A stretch of DNA of 32,758 bases from Deltaproteobacteria bacterium UBA6930 (GTDB taxonomy: Bacteria; Myxococcota_A; UBA9160; UBA6930), in contig DKAI01000191.1 of the NCBI GenBank assembly GCA_002450755.1, forward strand, positions 1 to 32,758, in the 5' to 3' direction. The notes beneath the pieces were generated by a model. It was not told the origin of the DNA and ran no database searches. It was given only the letters and a program-made list of their open reading frames with translations. A program made the translations under genes and the position numbers. Shown here piece by piece: positions 15,690 through 23,573 of the stretch (position 1 is its first letter; each line of letters begins with the position of its first letter).

Positions 15690-16298
15690 CTAAGCTGAGA
15701 TTCCTTTTTGGAATGCTGGACGTTTCTCGAGGTTTCCTATGTAGCGTTTGATTTGGTCCATAGTTTCATCTACACAGTCCAGCCGATTTGACATATAAAG
15801 TGAATGGCCGAGCATGATGTCAGCGGCAGAGAATGATCCGATCAGATATTCGCGATTCGAAAGAGCATCGTTGACAGGCTTCAGCGATTTCCCCAGAAGC
15901 CGTTGAGCTTGACCTAGTACAGTGTTGTCCCTTCTTTCTGGAGGGAGCAGTATCGTTTGAACGATGATCGTGTTGATGGGGGGCATAACCATCCCTTCAC
16001 AATAGTGAAACCACTGCAGGTATTCGGGAAAACTCGATGATTCATGGGGGGGAATTAAGGAACCATCCGAATGTCGCCTAACGAGGTACTCCACGATGGC
16101 GCCCGATTCGTAAAGTGTCGTTCCATCTTCTTCTAGTACCGGAACGCGACCTAATGGGTGCCTCGCCCGGTGCTCATCAGATTTGAGAGCCTTGGGACTG
16201 AACTCCATCCGATTGAGTTTGTAATCGAGTCCGAGTTCTTCAAGCAACCAGACGATTCGTCCGGCACGAGAATTAGGCGCATGGTGAAGTGTCAGCAT
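15690..16298 (-). CDS. glutathione S-transferase family protein
   Basis: A 202-residue cytosolic GST. The N-terminal thioredoxin-like domain begins LTLHHAPNSRAGRIVWLLEELGL, with Ser in the usual catalytic loop, and has GRVPVLEEDG with the cis-Pro and LYESGAIVEYL, which binds the glutathione gamma-Glu. The C-terminal helical domain ends in FSAADIMLGHSLYMS, the N-capping-box region. I prefer ATG at 16298, which has GAGGGAA upstream; an in-frame TTG at 16310 would add four residues but has no ribosome site. First gene of the reverse-strand run GST > BVMO A > GrdB-like. It is not the same GST type as the LigE-like one at 18243. Confidence 0.88.
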   Translation of the reverse strand: MLTLHHAPNSRAGRIVWLLEELGLDYKLNRMEFSPKALKSDEHRARHPLGRVPVLEEDGTTLYESGAIVEYLVRRHSDGSLIPPHESSSFPEYLQWFHYCEGMVMPPINTIIVQTILLPPERRDNTVLGQAQRLLGKSLKPVNDALSNREYLIGSFSAADIMLGHSLYMSNRLDCVDETMDQIKRYIGNLEKRPAFQKGISA

Positions 16299-16617
16299 TG
16301 GTTCCCTCAAGGAAATAAAAAATTCCAGAAGCTAATATTAATTGATTGCAAAAACTCCAGAAGGAAATTTCTCAAGCTTTTCAGGGTCCTATGGGCCTGG
16401 TTAAGAAATTTTCTCATTTCTTTTGCTCCAGATATTGTAAACCAAGCTCATTGAGCAGTAAATTCATTTTCAAAAGTAAGAGCTTCCAGTAGGGCGTTTG
16501 CTTCGCACTGAAACTCAGAAAAAGCGACTGCCTAGCCTTTATGCGTTACTAATCAGTTGAGTCATCCTGAAACGACTTGACAAGGTGTATCGGGATTTAG
16601 AAATTGGAGATTGTGAA
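16299..16617. promoter_or_regulatory. divergent control region between the two monooxygenase/GST runs
   Basis: These 319 bases separate the reverse-strand run and the forward run and must hold both promoters. TCCAGAAG occurs twice as a direct repeat (16324-16331 and 16356-16363), 32 bases apart, close to three helical turns, which would suit a regulator binding one face. TTGACA at 16577-16582 looks like a -35 box, but the matching -10 would put the transcript start almost at the ATG at 16618. I see no open frame of note. Promoter positions are not settled. Confidence 0.4.
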
Positions 16618-18225
16618 ATGGATTCAAAAGACACCCAAGAATTTGATGCGATTGTTGTCGGCGCCGGTATTGCGGGGATGTATTTCGTTTATCGCCTTCG
16701 AAAGCTCGGGTTTACAGTTCGAGCATTTGAGGCGGGTACGGGTGTGGGTGGCACGTGGTATTGGAATCGCTATCCGGGTGCTCGATTCGACTCAGAGAGT
16801 TACAGCTACGGCTACTCCTGGTCCCAGGAGATTCTCGATGAATGGGAGTGGACTGAACATTTTTCTCCTCAGACTGAGACACTGCGCTACTTGAACCTCG
16901 TAGCCGATAAATTTGACCTTAGAAAAGACATAGAGTTCAACGCACGTGTTTCCTCGGCGGTTTATGACTCGAATGACAGGAGTTGGTGTGTTGAAACGGA
17001 GAGTGGGAGTTGTGCCAAGGCATCATTTTTGCTCCACGGAACGGGTTGCCTATCGGCACCTTTCGTTCCCGAGTTTAAAGGTTTGGATTCGTTTAAAGGG
17101 AAGACGTGGCACACTTCAGATTGGCCCCGAGAGCCTGTGGATTTGAGTGACAAGCGAGTTGGAGTGATTGGCACTGGCGCAACCGGGGTGCAAATGATTA
17201 CGGAAATTGCAAAAAATGTTGGCGATCTTACAGTTTTTCAGCGCACTGCGAACTACAACAAGCCGTTAAGGAATAGCCTCATCACAGAAGAAGAGCAGAG
17301 AGACTTTAAAGCTCGCCAATCGGAAATTTTCGAGAAGTGCAAACAATCGTTTGGTGGCTTCATATATCAATTTGATGAGCGATCAACGTTTGATGTTTCT
17401 AGCGAAGAGAGACAAGAATTTTACGAAGAATTATGGAAGGGCAAAGGTTTCGCCTTTTGGCTGTCGGGTTTCAACGATGTGTTAACCAATGAGGCGGCAA
17501 ATGAAGAAGTGTCGGAGTTCATTCGAAAAAAAATACAAGAGCGTGTAGACGATCCGGAAGTGGCAGAGATGTTAACTCCAAGGGACCATCCTTTTGGAAC
17601 CAAAAGGCCTCCAATGGAGAGTGGCTATTACGAAGCATTCAATCAGAGTAATGTGCATTTGGTTGATCTCAAGTCAACACCTATCGAGTGCTTTACTGAA
17701 AAGGGCATAAAGACGAGTAGTTCAGCATATGAATTTGACGTCGTGATTTTTGCTACTGGTTTTGACGGAGTTACTGGAGCCTTAAACAGGATCGATATCC
17801 GTGGTGAGGGTGGATCATCATTAAAAGATAAATGGGATGAGCTTCCTACTGCTTACTTGGGGATGTGCGCTGTTGGTTTCCCCAATATGTTCATAACGGG
17901 CGGTCCTCACAATACGTCTAGCTTTTGTAACATTCCAAGATGTCTGGAACAAAATGTTGAATGGATCACTGACTGTATGAGTTGGATGCGGGAGCATGGT
18001 TATACGCGTTTGGAAGCCAAACAAGCAGCTGAAGACTCCTGGGCTGAGCATGCGCTCGAATCGGCGGATAAGACGCTTCTTACCAATATTGATTCCTGGT
18101 TTATGGGATCAAATATTCCTGGCAAGAAACGTGTCTTTCTAAATTACGTAGGGGGTGCACCTTATCACCGACAAGTCTGTGATGAGGTTGCGCAGAACGG
18201 CTACGATACTTTTGATTTAGATTAA
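16618..18225 (+). CDS. Baeyer-Villiger-type flavin monooxygenase (copy B)
   Basis: A 535-residue FAD/NADPH monooxygenase clearly paralogous to copy A (long identical blocks such as GGTWYWNRYPGARFDSES and ERVDDP.VAEML). It has GAGIAG (15-20), the BVMO fingerprint F159-x-G-x3-H165-x3-WP, GTGATG for NADPH, FGTKR at the likely catalytic Arg, and the complete GGPHNTS loop near residue 420 that copy A lacks. ATG 16618 is chosen because GGAGA lies seven bases upstream; a GTG at 16585 would add 11 residues without a ribosome site. The LigE-like GST gene follows after 17 bases, so the two are co-transcribed. Substrate unknown. Confidence 0.93.
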   Translation: MDSKDTQEFDAIVVGAGIAGMYFVYRLRKLGFTVRAFEAGTGVGGTWYWNRYPGARFDSESYSYGYSWSQEILDEWEWTEHFSPQTETLRYLNLVADKFDLRKDIEFNARVSSAVYDSNDRSWCVETESGSCAKASFLLHGTGCLSAPFVPEFKGLDSFKGKTWHTSDWPREPVDLSDKRVGVIGTGATGVQMITEIAKNVGDLTVFQRTANYNKPLRNSLITEEEQRDFKARQSEIFEKCKQSFGGFIYQFDERSTFDVSSEERQEFYEELWKGKGFAFWLSGFNDVLTNEAANEEVSEFIRKKIQERVDDPEVAEMLTPRDHPFGTKRPPMESGYYEAFNQSNVHLVDLKSTPIECFTEKGIKTSSSAYEFDVVIFATGFDGVTGALNRIDIRGEGGSSLKDKWDELPTAYLGMCAVGFPNMFITGGPHNTSSFCNIPRCLEQNVEWITDCMSWMREHGYTRLEAKQAAEDSWAEHALESADKTLLTNIDSWFMGSNIPGKKRVFLNYVGGAPYHRQVCDEVAQNGYDTFDLD

Positions 18226-18242
18226 AGGAGTCGATTGACGTA

Positions 18243-18941
18243 ATGGCTGAAATTAAATTGTACGACCTTGCTGGCGCTGATCCAGATTTGAGGTTCAGCC
18301 CTTATTGTTGGCGCGTTAAAATGGCCATTGCTCATAAGGGTCTCCCTTGCGAGACAATCCCTTGGAGATTTTTGGATAAACCTAGGATTTCTCACTCTGG
18401 CGGAGAGACTGTGCCCGTCATTGAAGATGGTAAGGAGATTGTACGGGACTCTTGGGCAATTCTGGATTATTTGGACGAAGCATATCCTGAAAAGTCGCTG
18501 TTGTTTCCTTCCCAAAGCGATCGTCTTTACGGAGCATTCGTTAAGGATTGGTTTGATAACACAGTGCATCCTGCTGTGGCTCCAGTCTGTATGCCTGACG
18601 TGTTTTCTGTTATCGATCAAAACGACCGTGATTATTTCAGGAAGAGCCGCGAGAGTCGTTTTGGTATGACCCTTGAAGCTTTGGCTGATGCAAGAGAAAC
18701 ATTCCTTGGACCGATGGAAAAGAGCTTTGCGCCTCTCAGGGCAATGCTTGAACGAAATGAATACCTCGGAGGCGACTCAATACATGTCGCTGACTATATT
18801 GCCTTTGGTACTTTCCAGTGGATTCGTGGTACTTCGAAGCATTCCTTGTTTGAGTCTAGTGATCCCATTGCGTCATGGTGCGAGAGAATGCTCAATCTGT
18901 TTGATGGACTAGGTCGGACTATCCCTCAAAGAGCTTCATAG
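18243..18941 (+). CDS. glutathione S-transferase, LigE/LigF beta-etherase-like
   Basis: A 232-residue GST. The whole architecture matches the sphingomonad lignin beta-etherase group as I recall it: ISPY/FSPYCWRVKMAIAHKG opening, GGETVPVIEDG, a V.DSWAILDYLDEAYP segment, RDYFRKSRESRFG in the helical domain, LGGDSIHVADY, and a DPI..W.ERML.LFDGLGR end. LigE-type enzymes cleave aryl ether bonds next to a ketone using glutathione. It follows BVMO copy B by 17 bases with a GGAG ribosome site, so oxidation and glutathione-dependent cleavage of one substrate are plausible. The converging LLM gene ends eight bases beyond the stop. The specific reaction is inference. Confidence 0.85.
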   Translation: MAEIKLYDLAGADPDLRFSPYCWRVKMAIAHKGLPCETIPWRFLDKPRISHSGGETVPVIEDGKEIVRDSWAILDYLDEAYPEKSLLFPSQSDRLYGAFVKDWFDNTVHPAVAPVCMPDVFSVIDQNDRDYFRKSRESRFGMTLEALADARETFLGPMEKSFAPLRAMLERNEYLGGDSIHVADYIAFGTFQWIRGTSKHSLFESSDPIASWCERMLNLFDGLGRTIPQRAS

Positions 18942-18949
18942 CAGGCTAT

Positions 18950-19915
18950 TCACGAGCGGATGGAGGTGATCTTTCCGGCAATTTGCTCGGAAAACTGAGA
19001 TATCCGTTCCTTCGCATCTGCGATGATTTCTGTTTCGAATCCTATAACTAAATGTTGAAGACCGACCTCCTCGAACTCACAAACATCTTGGATAATATCT
19101 TCAGTCGACCCCGTAAATCGTAACCGACTTCCGTCTTTTCTTTTTCGAGGCTCTCCTACTTTGTACCAGGGCACGTAGAGAGCCATTTCCAACGTATCAG
19201 GATTTCGGTCACTATTTTCTGCATGGTTTCGAACTTCTTGAATTCCTTCTTTAAGGAGGCTGGGAGTATCGAGGTCAATTGAGAAAGTTTTTGCAACGGG
19301 GTACCAGCCATCTCCTATCCTCCCAGCTCTTTTCCGTGCTGCTGGGCCTTCTCCACCAATCCAAATTGGAAGAGGAGTTTGAATCGGCCTTGGTTCAAAG
19401 AAAAGATTCTTGAATTTTACATTCTCCGTTTCACTCCGCGGGTCAGCCGAATACCAAAGGTCTCGGAAGGCAGCAATAAACTCGTCTGAAACTTTACCGC
19501 GATTTTTAAACGATGGCGTTTGGAGGGCAATCATCTCTTCTTCCATCCAACCGACGCCTACACCAGCGGTGATGCGACCTTTGGAAAGAATATCTGCGGT
19601 AGCAAGCATTTTTGCTGTCAATAATGCAGGACGATAGGGAAGAACCATTACAGATGTGAGTAATCTAATTCTGTTAGTCACTGCTGCGACGAATGTCAAA
19701 GTTGTTAACAAGTCTAGGCAAAAACCAGAACCTGTTGTCGGATGGTTTCCCGATTCATGGTATTCGTACCTTGAATCTATAGTCTTAGGTATTACGATAT
19801 GATCGCTTAATCCGAAGTGACGGAAACCGAGATTCTCGCAGTGAGTTGAAACTTCCCTAATCCCCTCCGGAGTACCTGCAACTCGGCGTGTGCCAAAATG
19901 AAGACCGTATTCCAC
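18950..19915 (-). CDS. LLM-class F420- or FMN-dependent oxidoreductase (1)
   Basis: A 321-residue bacterial luciferase-like TIM-barrel protein. SDHIVIP, LLTTLTFVAAVTNRIRLLTSV, RPALLAK-type strand followed by ATADILSKGRITAGVGVGWMEEE, and IWIGGEGPAARKRAGRIGDGW are the standard landmarks. Members use F420 or FMN; the sequence does not decide which. GTG 19915 follows GGGAGAG. It lies 55 bases downstream of the CoA-transferase gene on the same strand and is probably co-transcribed with it. It converges on the LigE-like GST gene. Confidence 0.9.
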   Translation of the reverse strand: MEYGLHFGTRRVAGTPEGIREVSTHCENLGFRHFGLSDHIVIPKTIDSRYEYHESGNHPTTGSGFCLDLLTTLTFVAAVTNRIRLLTSVMVLPYRPALLTAKMLATADILSKGRITAGVGVGWMEEEMIALQTPSFKNRGKVSDEFIAAFRDLWYSADPRSETENVKFKNLFFEPRPIQTPLPIWIGGEGPAARKRAGRIGDGWYPVAKTFSIDLDTPSLLKEGIQEVRNHAENSDRNPDTLEMALYVPWYKVGEPRKRKDGSRLRFTGSTEDIIQDVCEFEEVGLQHLVIGFETEIIADAKERISQFSEQIAGKITSIRS

Positions 19916-19970
19916 GTTCTCTCCCGCTATCTAAATAGTTTTCGTGCCCGAGAATCGGAAAAAGTTGACG

Positions 19971-21191
19971 TCATATGTTTTTTTCGAGAATTATGCCTTC
20001 CTGCCGTAACTCATTGATTTCCTCGGCAGTCTTTCCGAGACGTTCCTTTAAGATCTGCTCGTTGTGTTGACCTAAGGTTGGTGCGTCCAAAGGGATGTTG
20101 TTTGGATGATGTTTCCACTTGATCGGCATCCCAGGGATATCTACCTCTCCATGAAGCGGATCGCTTACTGTTCTTACCGTCCCTCGTTCACGCATGTGGG
20201 AATCTTTCGTTGTATCTGCAACGGAAAGAACAGGGGCACAAGGAACGTCATTATTTTTCATTACGTCAACGGCACTTTTTATATCAGGGAATGTTTGGAG
20301 CCAGTCTTCCATGATCTTGGTAATTTCATCGCGTCGGGGCAGTCGGACAGATTCGTCACAATAATTCGGATGGTCGATCAGGTCCTCTCGTTTCATCGCG
20401 CGGCATAAGTCTGGCCAATGGTGTAAGAATGCCATGATCACCACGTATCCTTCAGTTCCCTTAAACACGCCGGCGGGTGCAACGAAGCCAAAATGGGATC
20501 CCTGGCGAGTTGGTTTAATTTCTCCTCCCGAGCCACTGTATGCGTGGACATTAGCGTCGTGATAGCCATAGTAGGCATCTAGAATCGAAACATCTAAGTG
20601 GTCGCCAACACCGAGTCGATCCCGTCTTCGAAGAGCCGCAAGAATCCCTAGTGCCGCGTGGACGCCGGTGCTGCAATCTCCTATCGCTGCACCGGTCAAG
20701 GCCGGAGTTTTATCGGGTTCGCCTACCATAGAAGTTATTCCCGAATAGGCCTGCGCGATAAAGTCATATCCGGGAGTTTTAGCTAACGGGCCGGTTTGAC
20801 CAAAAGTAGAGATTGAACAGAGTACGATGTCTTTCTTGAGCTTGCAGAGAGCCTCATAGCCTAAGCCGATTGCATCCATAACACCGGGACGAAAATTCTC
20901 CACGACCGCGTCAACTTGGGAAACGAGTTCTGCTACGAGGGCAACACCACGCGGGTCCTTAAGGTCTATGCAAAGTCCTTTTTTTCCTCGGTTTTGCTGC
21001 ATGAAATAGAGACTGCGGTTGTTTCTAAAGTTAGAAATGGCTCGTGCTAGATCACCGTCGGGCGTAGGTTCTATTTTTATAATTTCCGCACCCATTTCAA
21101 CTAGCATTCGGGTGCACGTCGGTCCCGCAACGGCCCTTGTCAGGTCAAGAATCTTTAGATCAGAAAGTGCGAGGTCCGTATTTTGGCTCAT
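19971..21191 (-). CDS. class III CoA-transferase (CaiB/BaiF family)
   Basis: A 406-residue family III CoA-transferase, which moves CoA between carboxylic acids through an enzyme-bound aspartyl-CoA. Diagnostic parts are the opening ILDLTRAVAGPTCTRMLVEMGAEIIKIE, NRGKKGLCIDLKDPRG, ENFRPGVMDAIGLGYE, the catalytic Asp D143 in TPGYDFIAQAYSG, and TLGQHNEQIL near the end. The length is normal. It is the first gene of the pair with LLM (1). Together they could activate a carboxylic acid to a CoA thioester for breakdown. The substrate is unknown. Confidence 0.93.
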   Translation of the reverse strand: MSQNTDLALSDLKILDLTRAVAGPTCTRMLVEMGAEIIKIEPTPDGDLARAISNFRNNRSLYFMQQNRGKKGLCIDLKDPRGVALVAELVSQVDAVVENFRPGVMDAIGLGYEALCKLKKDIVLCSISTFGQTGPLAKTPGYDFIAQAYSGITSMVGEPDKTPALTGAAIGDCSTGVHAALGILAALRRRDRLGVGDHLDVSILDAYYGYHDANVHAYSGSGGEIKPTRQGSHFGFVAPAGVFKGTEGYVVIMAFLHHWPDLCRAMKREDLIDHPNYCDESVRLPRRDEITKIMEDWLQTFPDIKSAVDVMKNNDVPCAPVLSVADTTKDSHMRERGTVRTVSDPLHGEVDIPGMPIKWKHHPNNIPLDAPTLGQHNEQILKERLGKTAEEINELRQEGIILEKNI

Positions 21192-21575
21192 TGGAGTGGT
21201 ACTCCCGTATAAGTTGTTTTTCCCGTTGGCTTTTTTGCTTCAGGATAGATGTTAGGCGAGCTCAAACTTCTCGCCCATTGCTTTAAGTTTTTTTATTTAT
21301 AAGGATCAATCACGAGGATATGGTTCAGGCCGAGGTGGAAAAGAGAGAAGGCGATCGAAACAGGTCCAAGTCTTCGCTTGTGGGTCTGGAGCTTTATCTT
21401 AAAGACCGGGTCGTTAAGTCCTTTGTGGTTCAGCAATGGGATTCTGCAGACCGCCATTGATTGGTTGGATAACGAGACCACTAATTTCTTTCGTAACAAA
21501 TCTCCTTCGGAAACCAACCTTCGAAGGGTATTCGGTGATACTCTGAGAGCATAATAGGAAAACCGAGAGGATCAA
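21192..21575. other. 384-base intergenic region with a possible decayed coding remnant
   Basis: The region lies between the divergent CoA-transferase and LLM (2) genes, so it should hold both promoters. On the + strand the frame 21303-21554 is open for 83 codons but has no ATG, GTG or TTG with a ribosome site. Its last part (TAIDWLDNETTNFFRNKSPS...) looks protein-like, and a second frame from ATG 21320 gives 46 plausible codons before a stop, as if one small gene had suffered a frameshift near 21440. No family is recognised. No clear promoter or terminator is seen. Confidence 0.25.
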
Positions 21576-22532
21576 ATGACCAAAGATTCATTCAAAATAG
21601 GTATTCAGTTGCCTCAGATTGAGGGTATGAGAGGGCCTGGAGTGCGGAGCTGGGTCGAACTTCGAGATATGTCCCAGACCGCCGAAGGAATCGGTTTGGA
21701 TTCCCTGTGGATTAGTGATCACCTGCTATATCGATTGGAGGGAGAGGAGCAAGGTCGAGGTTGCTGGGAAGTATGGTCCCTCTTATCTGCTCTCGCTGAG
21801 GCTACTAGTCGGGTTGAACTTGGCACATTGGTATTAGCAATTGGTTGGCGAAACCCGGCTTTACTGGCGAAAATGGTCGACACCGTTGAGGAGATAAGTG
21901 ACGGGCGATTGATTTTAGGCCTCGGTGCCGGGTACCACCAACTGGAATATGATGCCTTCGGTTTTCCCTTCGATTATCGAGTTAGTCGCTTTGAAGAAGC
22001 CATTCAGATCATCCACGGATTGATCAGGAATGGAGAAATTGATTTCTCGGGTCGCTTTTATTCCGCAAGGGAATGTGAGTTAAAACCGCGAGGTCCTCGG
22101 AAGACTGGGCCCCCAATCCTGATTGGCTCAACCAAACCGCGAATGCTCGGTCTCGCGGTACGCTATGCAGATATGTGGAATGCTTACTACGACGATATTC
22201 ACAATAACGTGCAAGGCTATAAAGCACACTCAGAAAATCTTGACCGTGCTTGCCTTGAAGGGGGAAGAGATCCTTCCTCAATGAAACGTACTGTTACTGT
22301 GCTGATGGCAGACTCAACGGCCGATCCCTGGTGGGATCGACTTCCCGTCGATCAGCTTGAAGGGGCGGGTCCACTGGTCCCCCTTTCTGGTTCAGTTGAG
22401 GAGTTAGCCGAACGTTTCTTGGACTACCGAAATTGTGGCGTTTCTCACGTCCAGATTTGTCTCGAACCGACGACTCAGGAGACAATTGCTGCGCTTCAGC
22501 CGATACTAAGGGAGATTCACTTACGGGCTTAG
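21576..22532 (+). CDS. LLM-class F420- or FMN-dependent oxidoreductase (2)
   Basis: A 318-residue luciferase-like protein: GIQLPQIEG opening, the LWISDHLLYR strand end, LGTLVLAIGWRNPALLAKMVDTVEEISDGRLILGLGAGYHQLEY, a FSGRFYSARECELKPRGP cap, PPILIGSTKPRMLGLAVRYADMWN and a C-terminal G(C/V)SHVQIC strand. These landmarks place the flavin-type cofactor pocket, but not the substrate. ATG 21576 follows GAGAGG. LLM (3) lies 143 bases downstream on the same strand. Confidence 0.9.
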   Translation: MTKDSFKIGIQLPQIEGMRGPGVRSWVELRDMSQTAEGIGLDSLWISDHLLYRLEGEEQGRGCWEVWSLLSALAEATSRVELGTLVLAIGWRNPALLAKMVDTVEEISDGRLILGLGAGYHQLEYDAFGFPFDYRVSRFEEAIQIIHGLIRNGEIDFSGRFYSARECELKPRGPRKTGPPILIGSTKPRMLGLAVRYADMWNAYYDDIHNNVQGYKAHSENLDRACLEGGRDPSSMKRTVTVLMADSTADPWWDRLPVDQLEGAGPLVPLSGSVEELAERFLDYRNCGVSHVQICLEPTTQETIAALQPILREIHLRA

Positions 22533-22645
22533 GCTCTCGTCGCTAATTTTTCAGTGCGAATAGTGTATTACGTTGCGATCATCACCGGATCTTGAGTTAC
22601 CATCGAAAACTCGAAAGACACAACGAGGAGCCCCCTCTACAGACC

Positions 22646-22662
22646 GTCCTCTGAAGGAGGAC
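22646..22662 (+). promoter_or_regulatory. hairpin just before the LLM (3) ribosome site
   Basis: GTCCTC (22646-22651) and GAGGAC (22657-22662) form a perfect six-pair stem around TGAAG. It contains a GGAGG-like sequence and stands right before the ribosome site GAAGGAG used by LLM (3), so it may influence ribosome access or end upstream transcripts. No T-run follows. Confidence 0.3.
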
Positions 22663-22675
22663 GAAGGAGACTATT

Positions 22676-23527
22676 TTGGACTTTGGAGTACTGATTTTCC
22701 CTACCGACAAGGCGATTAACCCTATTCAACTCGCGAAGGAATCTGAAGCCAGAGGTTTTGAATCGCTTTGGTTTCCGGAGCACAGTCATATCCCGACGAG
22801 TCGCAAGACTCCGTGGGGTGGTCGAGAGGGCGCTCCACCACTTCCTGAGGAGTACTGGAGGACTCATGATCAGTTCGTAGCTTTAGGTGCTTGCGCGGCA
22901 GTAACTACCAAGTTGAAGCTCGGTACGGGGATAACATTGGTTCCTCAACGGGACCCAGTTTGGTTGGCTAAGGAAGTTGCAACCTTGGACACTCTTTCAG
23001 ATGGCAGATTTTTGTTTGGTATCGGATACGGTTGGAATAAAGAGGAATTAGGGAACCACGGTGTAAATTTTTCGACCAGACGAGACGTGACGCGCGAAAG
23101 TATACTATTGATGAAGGAACTCTGGACCAAGGAAGAGGCAGAGTACAATGGAGACCACATCCAATTCGAGAAGAGCTGGGCATGGCCAAAGCCTGCTCAA
23201 ACTCCCCACCCGCCAGTGATTATGGGAGGCGCTTTGGGACCGAAGACCGCCGGACACGTGGCAGAATTCTGCGAGGGGTGGATGCCGATCGGTGGAGGAA
23301 TGCACGATATTGAAGGAGGATTGAAAGAGTTGAAAAAAGCCTGTGATGCAATCGGTCGTGACATTTCTGAAATTGAGCTGGGCGTATTTTTCGGACTTGT
23401 TTTTGATGAGAGTTCGGTTGCGCCACTTGAGGATCTCGGTGTTAAACGGGTTATTCTTCCTCTGCCGCCTGCAGGGGCCGAGGATGTTTTGCCCAAACTT
23501 GACGAATACGCAAAGTATATTTCGTAG
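22676..23527 (+). CDS. LLM-class F420-dependent oxidoreductase (3)
   Basis: A 283-residue luciferase-like protein resembling the actinobacterial-type F420-dependent group: MDFGVLIFPTD opening, SLWFPEHSHIP, LKLGTGITLVPQRDPVWLAKEVATLDTLSDGRFLFGIGYGWNKEE, PPVIMGGALGPKT and a short C-terminal barrel end. It starts at TTG 22676, with AGGAG five bases upstream; no ATG is available near the family start. It is a different subfamily from LLM (1) and (2). It converges on the symporter gene with a shared hairpin between them. Confidence 0.9.
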   Translation: MDFGVLIFPTDKAINPIQLAKESEARGFESLWFPEHSHIPTSRKTPWGGREGAPPLPEEYWRTHDQFVALGACAAVTTKLKLGTGITLVPQRDPVWLAKEVATLDTLSDGRFLFGIGYGWNKEELGNHGVNFSTRRDVTRESILLMKELWTKEEAEYNGDHIQFEKSWAWPKPAQTPHPPVIMGGALGPKTAGHVAEFCEGWMPIGGGMHDIEGGLKELKKACDAIGRDISEIELGVFFGLVFDESSVAPLEDLGVKRVILPLPPAGAEDVLPKLDEYAKYIS

Positions 23528-23548
23528 GTTACGAGTATTTGGCATTGA

Positions 23549-23573
23549 GAGGCCGGGAATTATTTACGGCCTC
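23549..23573. terminator. hairpin between convergent genes (likely bidirectional terminator)
   Basis: GAGGCCG (23549-23555) and CGGCCTC (23567-23573) form a perfect, GC-rich seven-pair stem around an 11-base loop. It lies between the stop of LLM (3) and the stop of the opposing symporter gene, touching the latter's last bases. The T content on either side is modest, so termination is probable by position more than by tail. Confidence 0.5.

Noticed and set aside
16577..16604. Sigma-70 promoter TTGACA with TAGAAA for BVMO B
   Set aside because: The -35 is perfect, but the transcript would start at about 16611, after the ribosome site at 16606-16610, so it is unlikely to be the working promoter.
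21293..21517. Reverse 74-codon frame
   Set aside because: No homology, no ribosome site, and the forward strand of the same stretch looks more protein-like.
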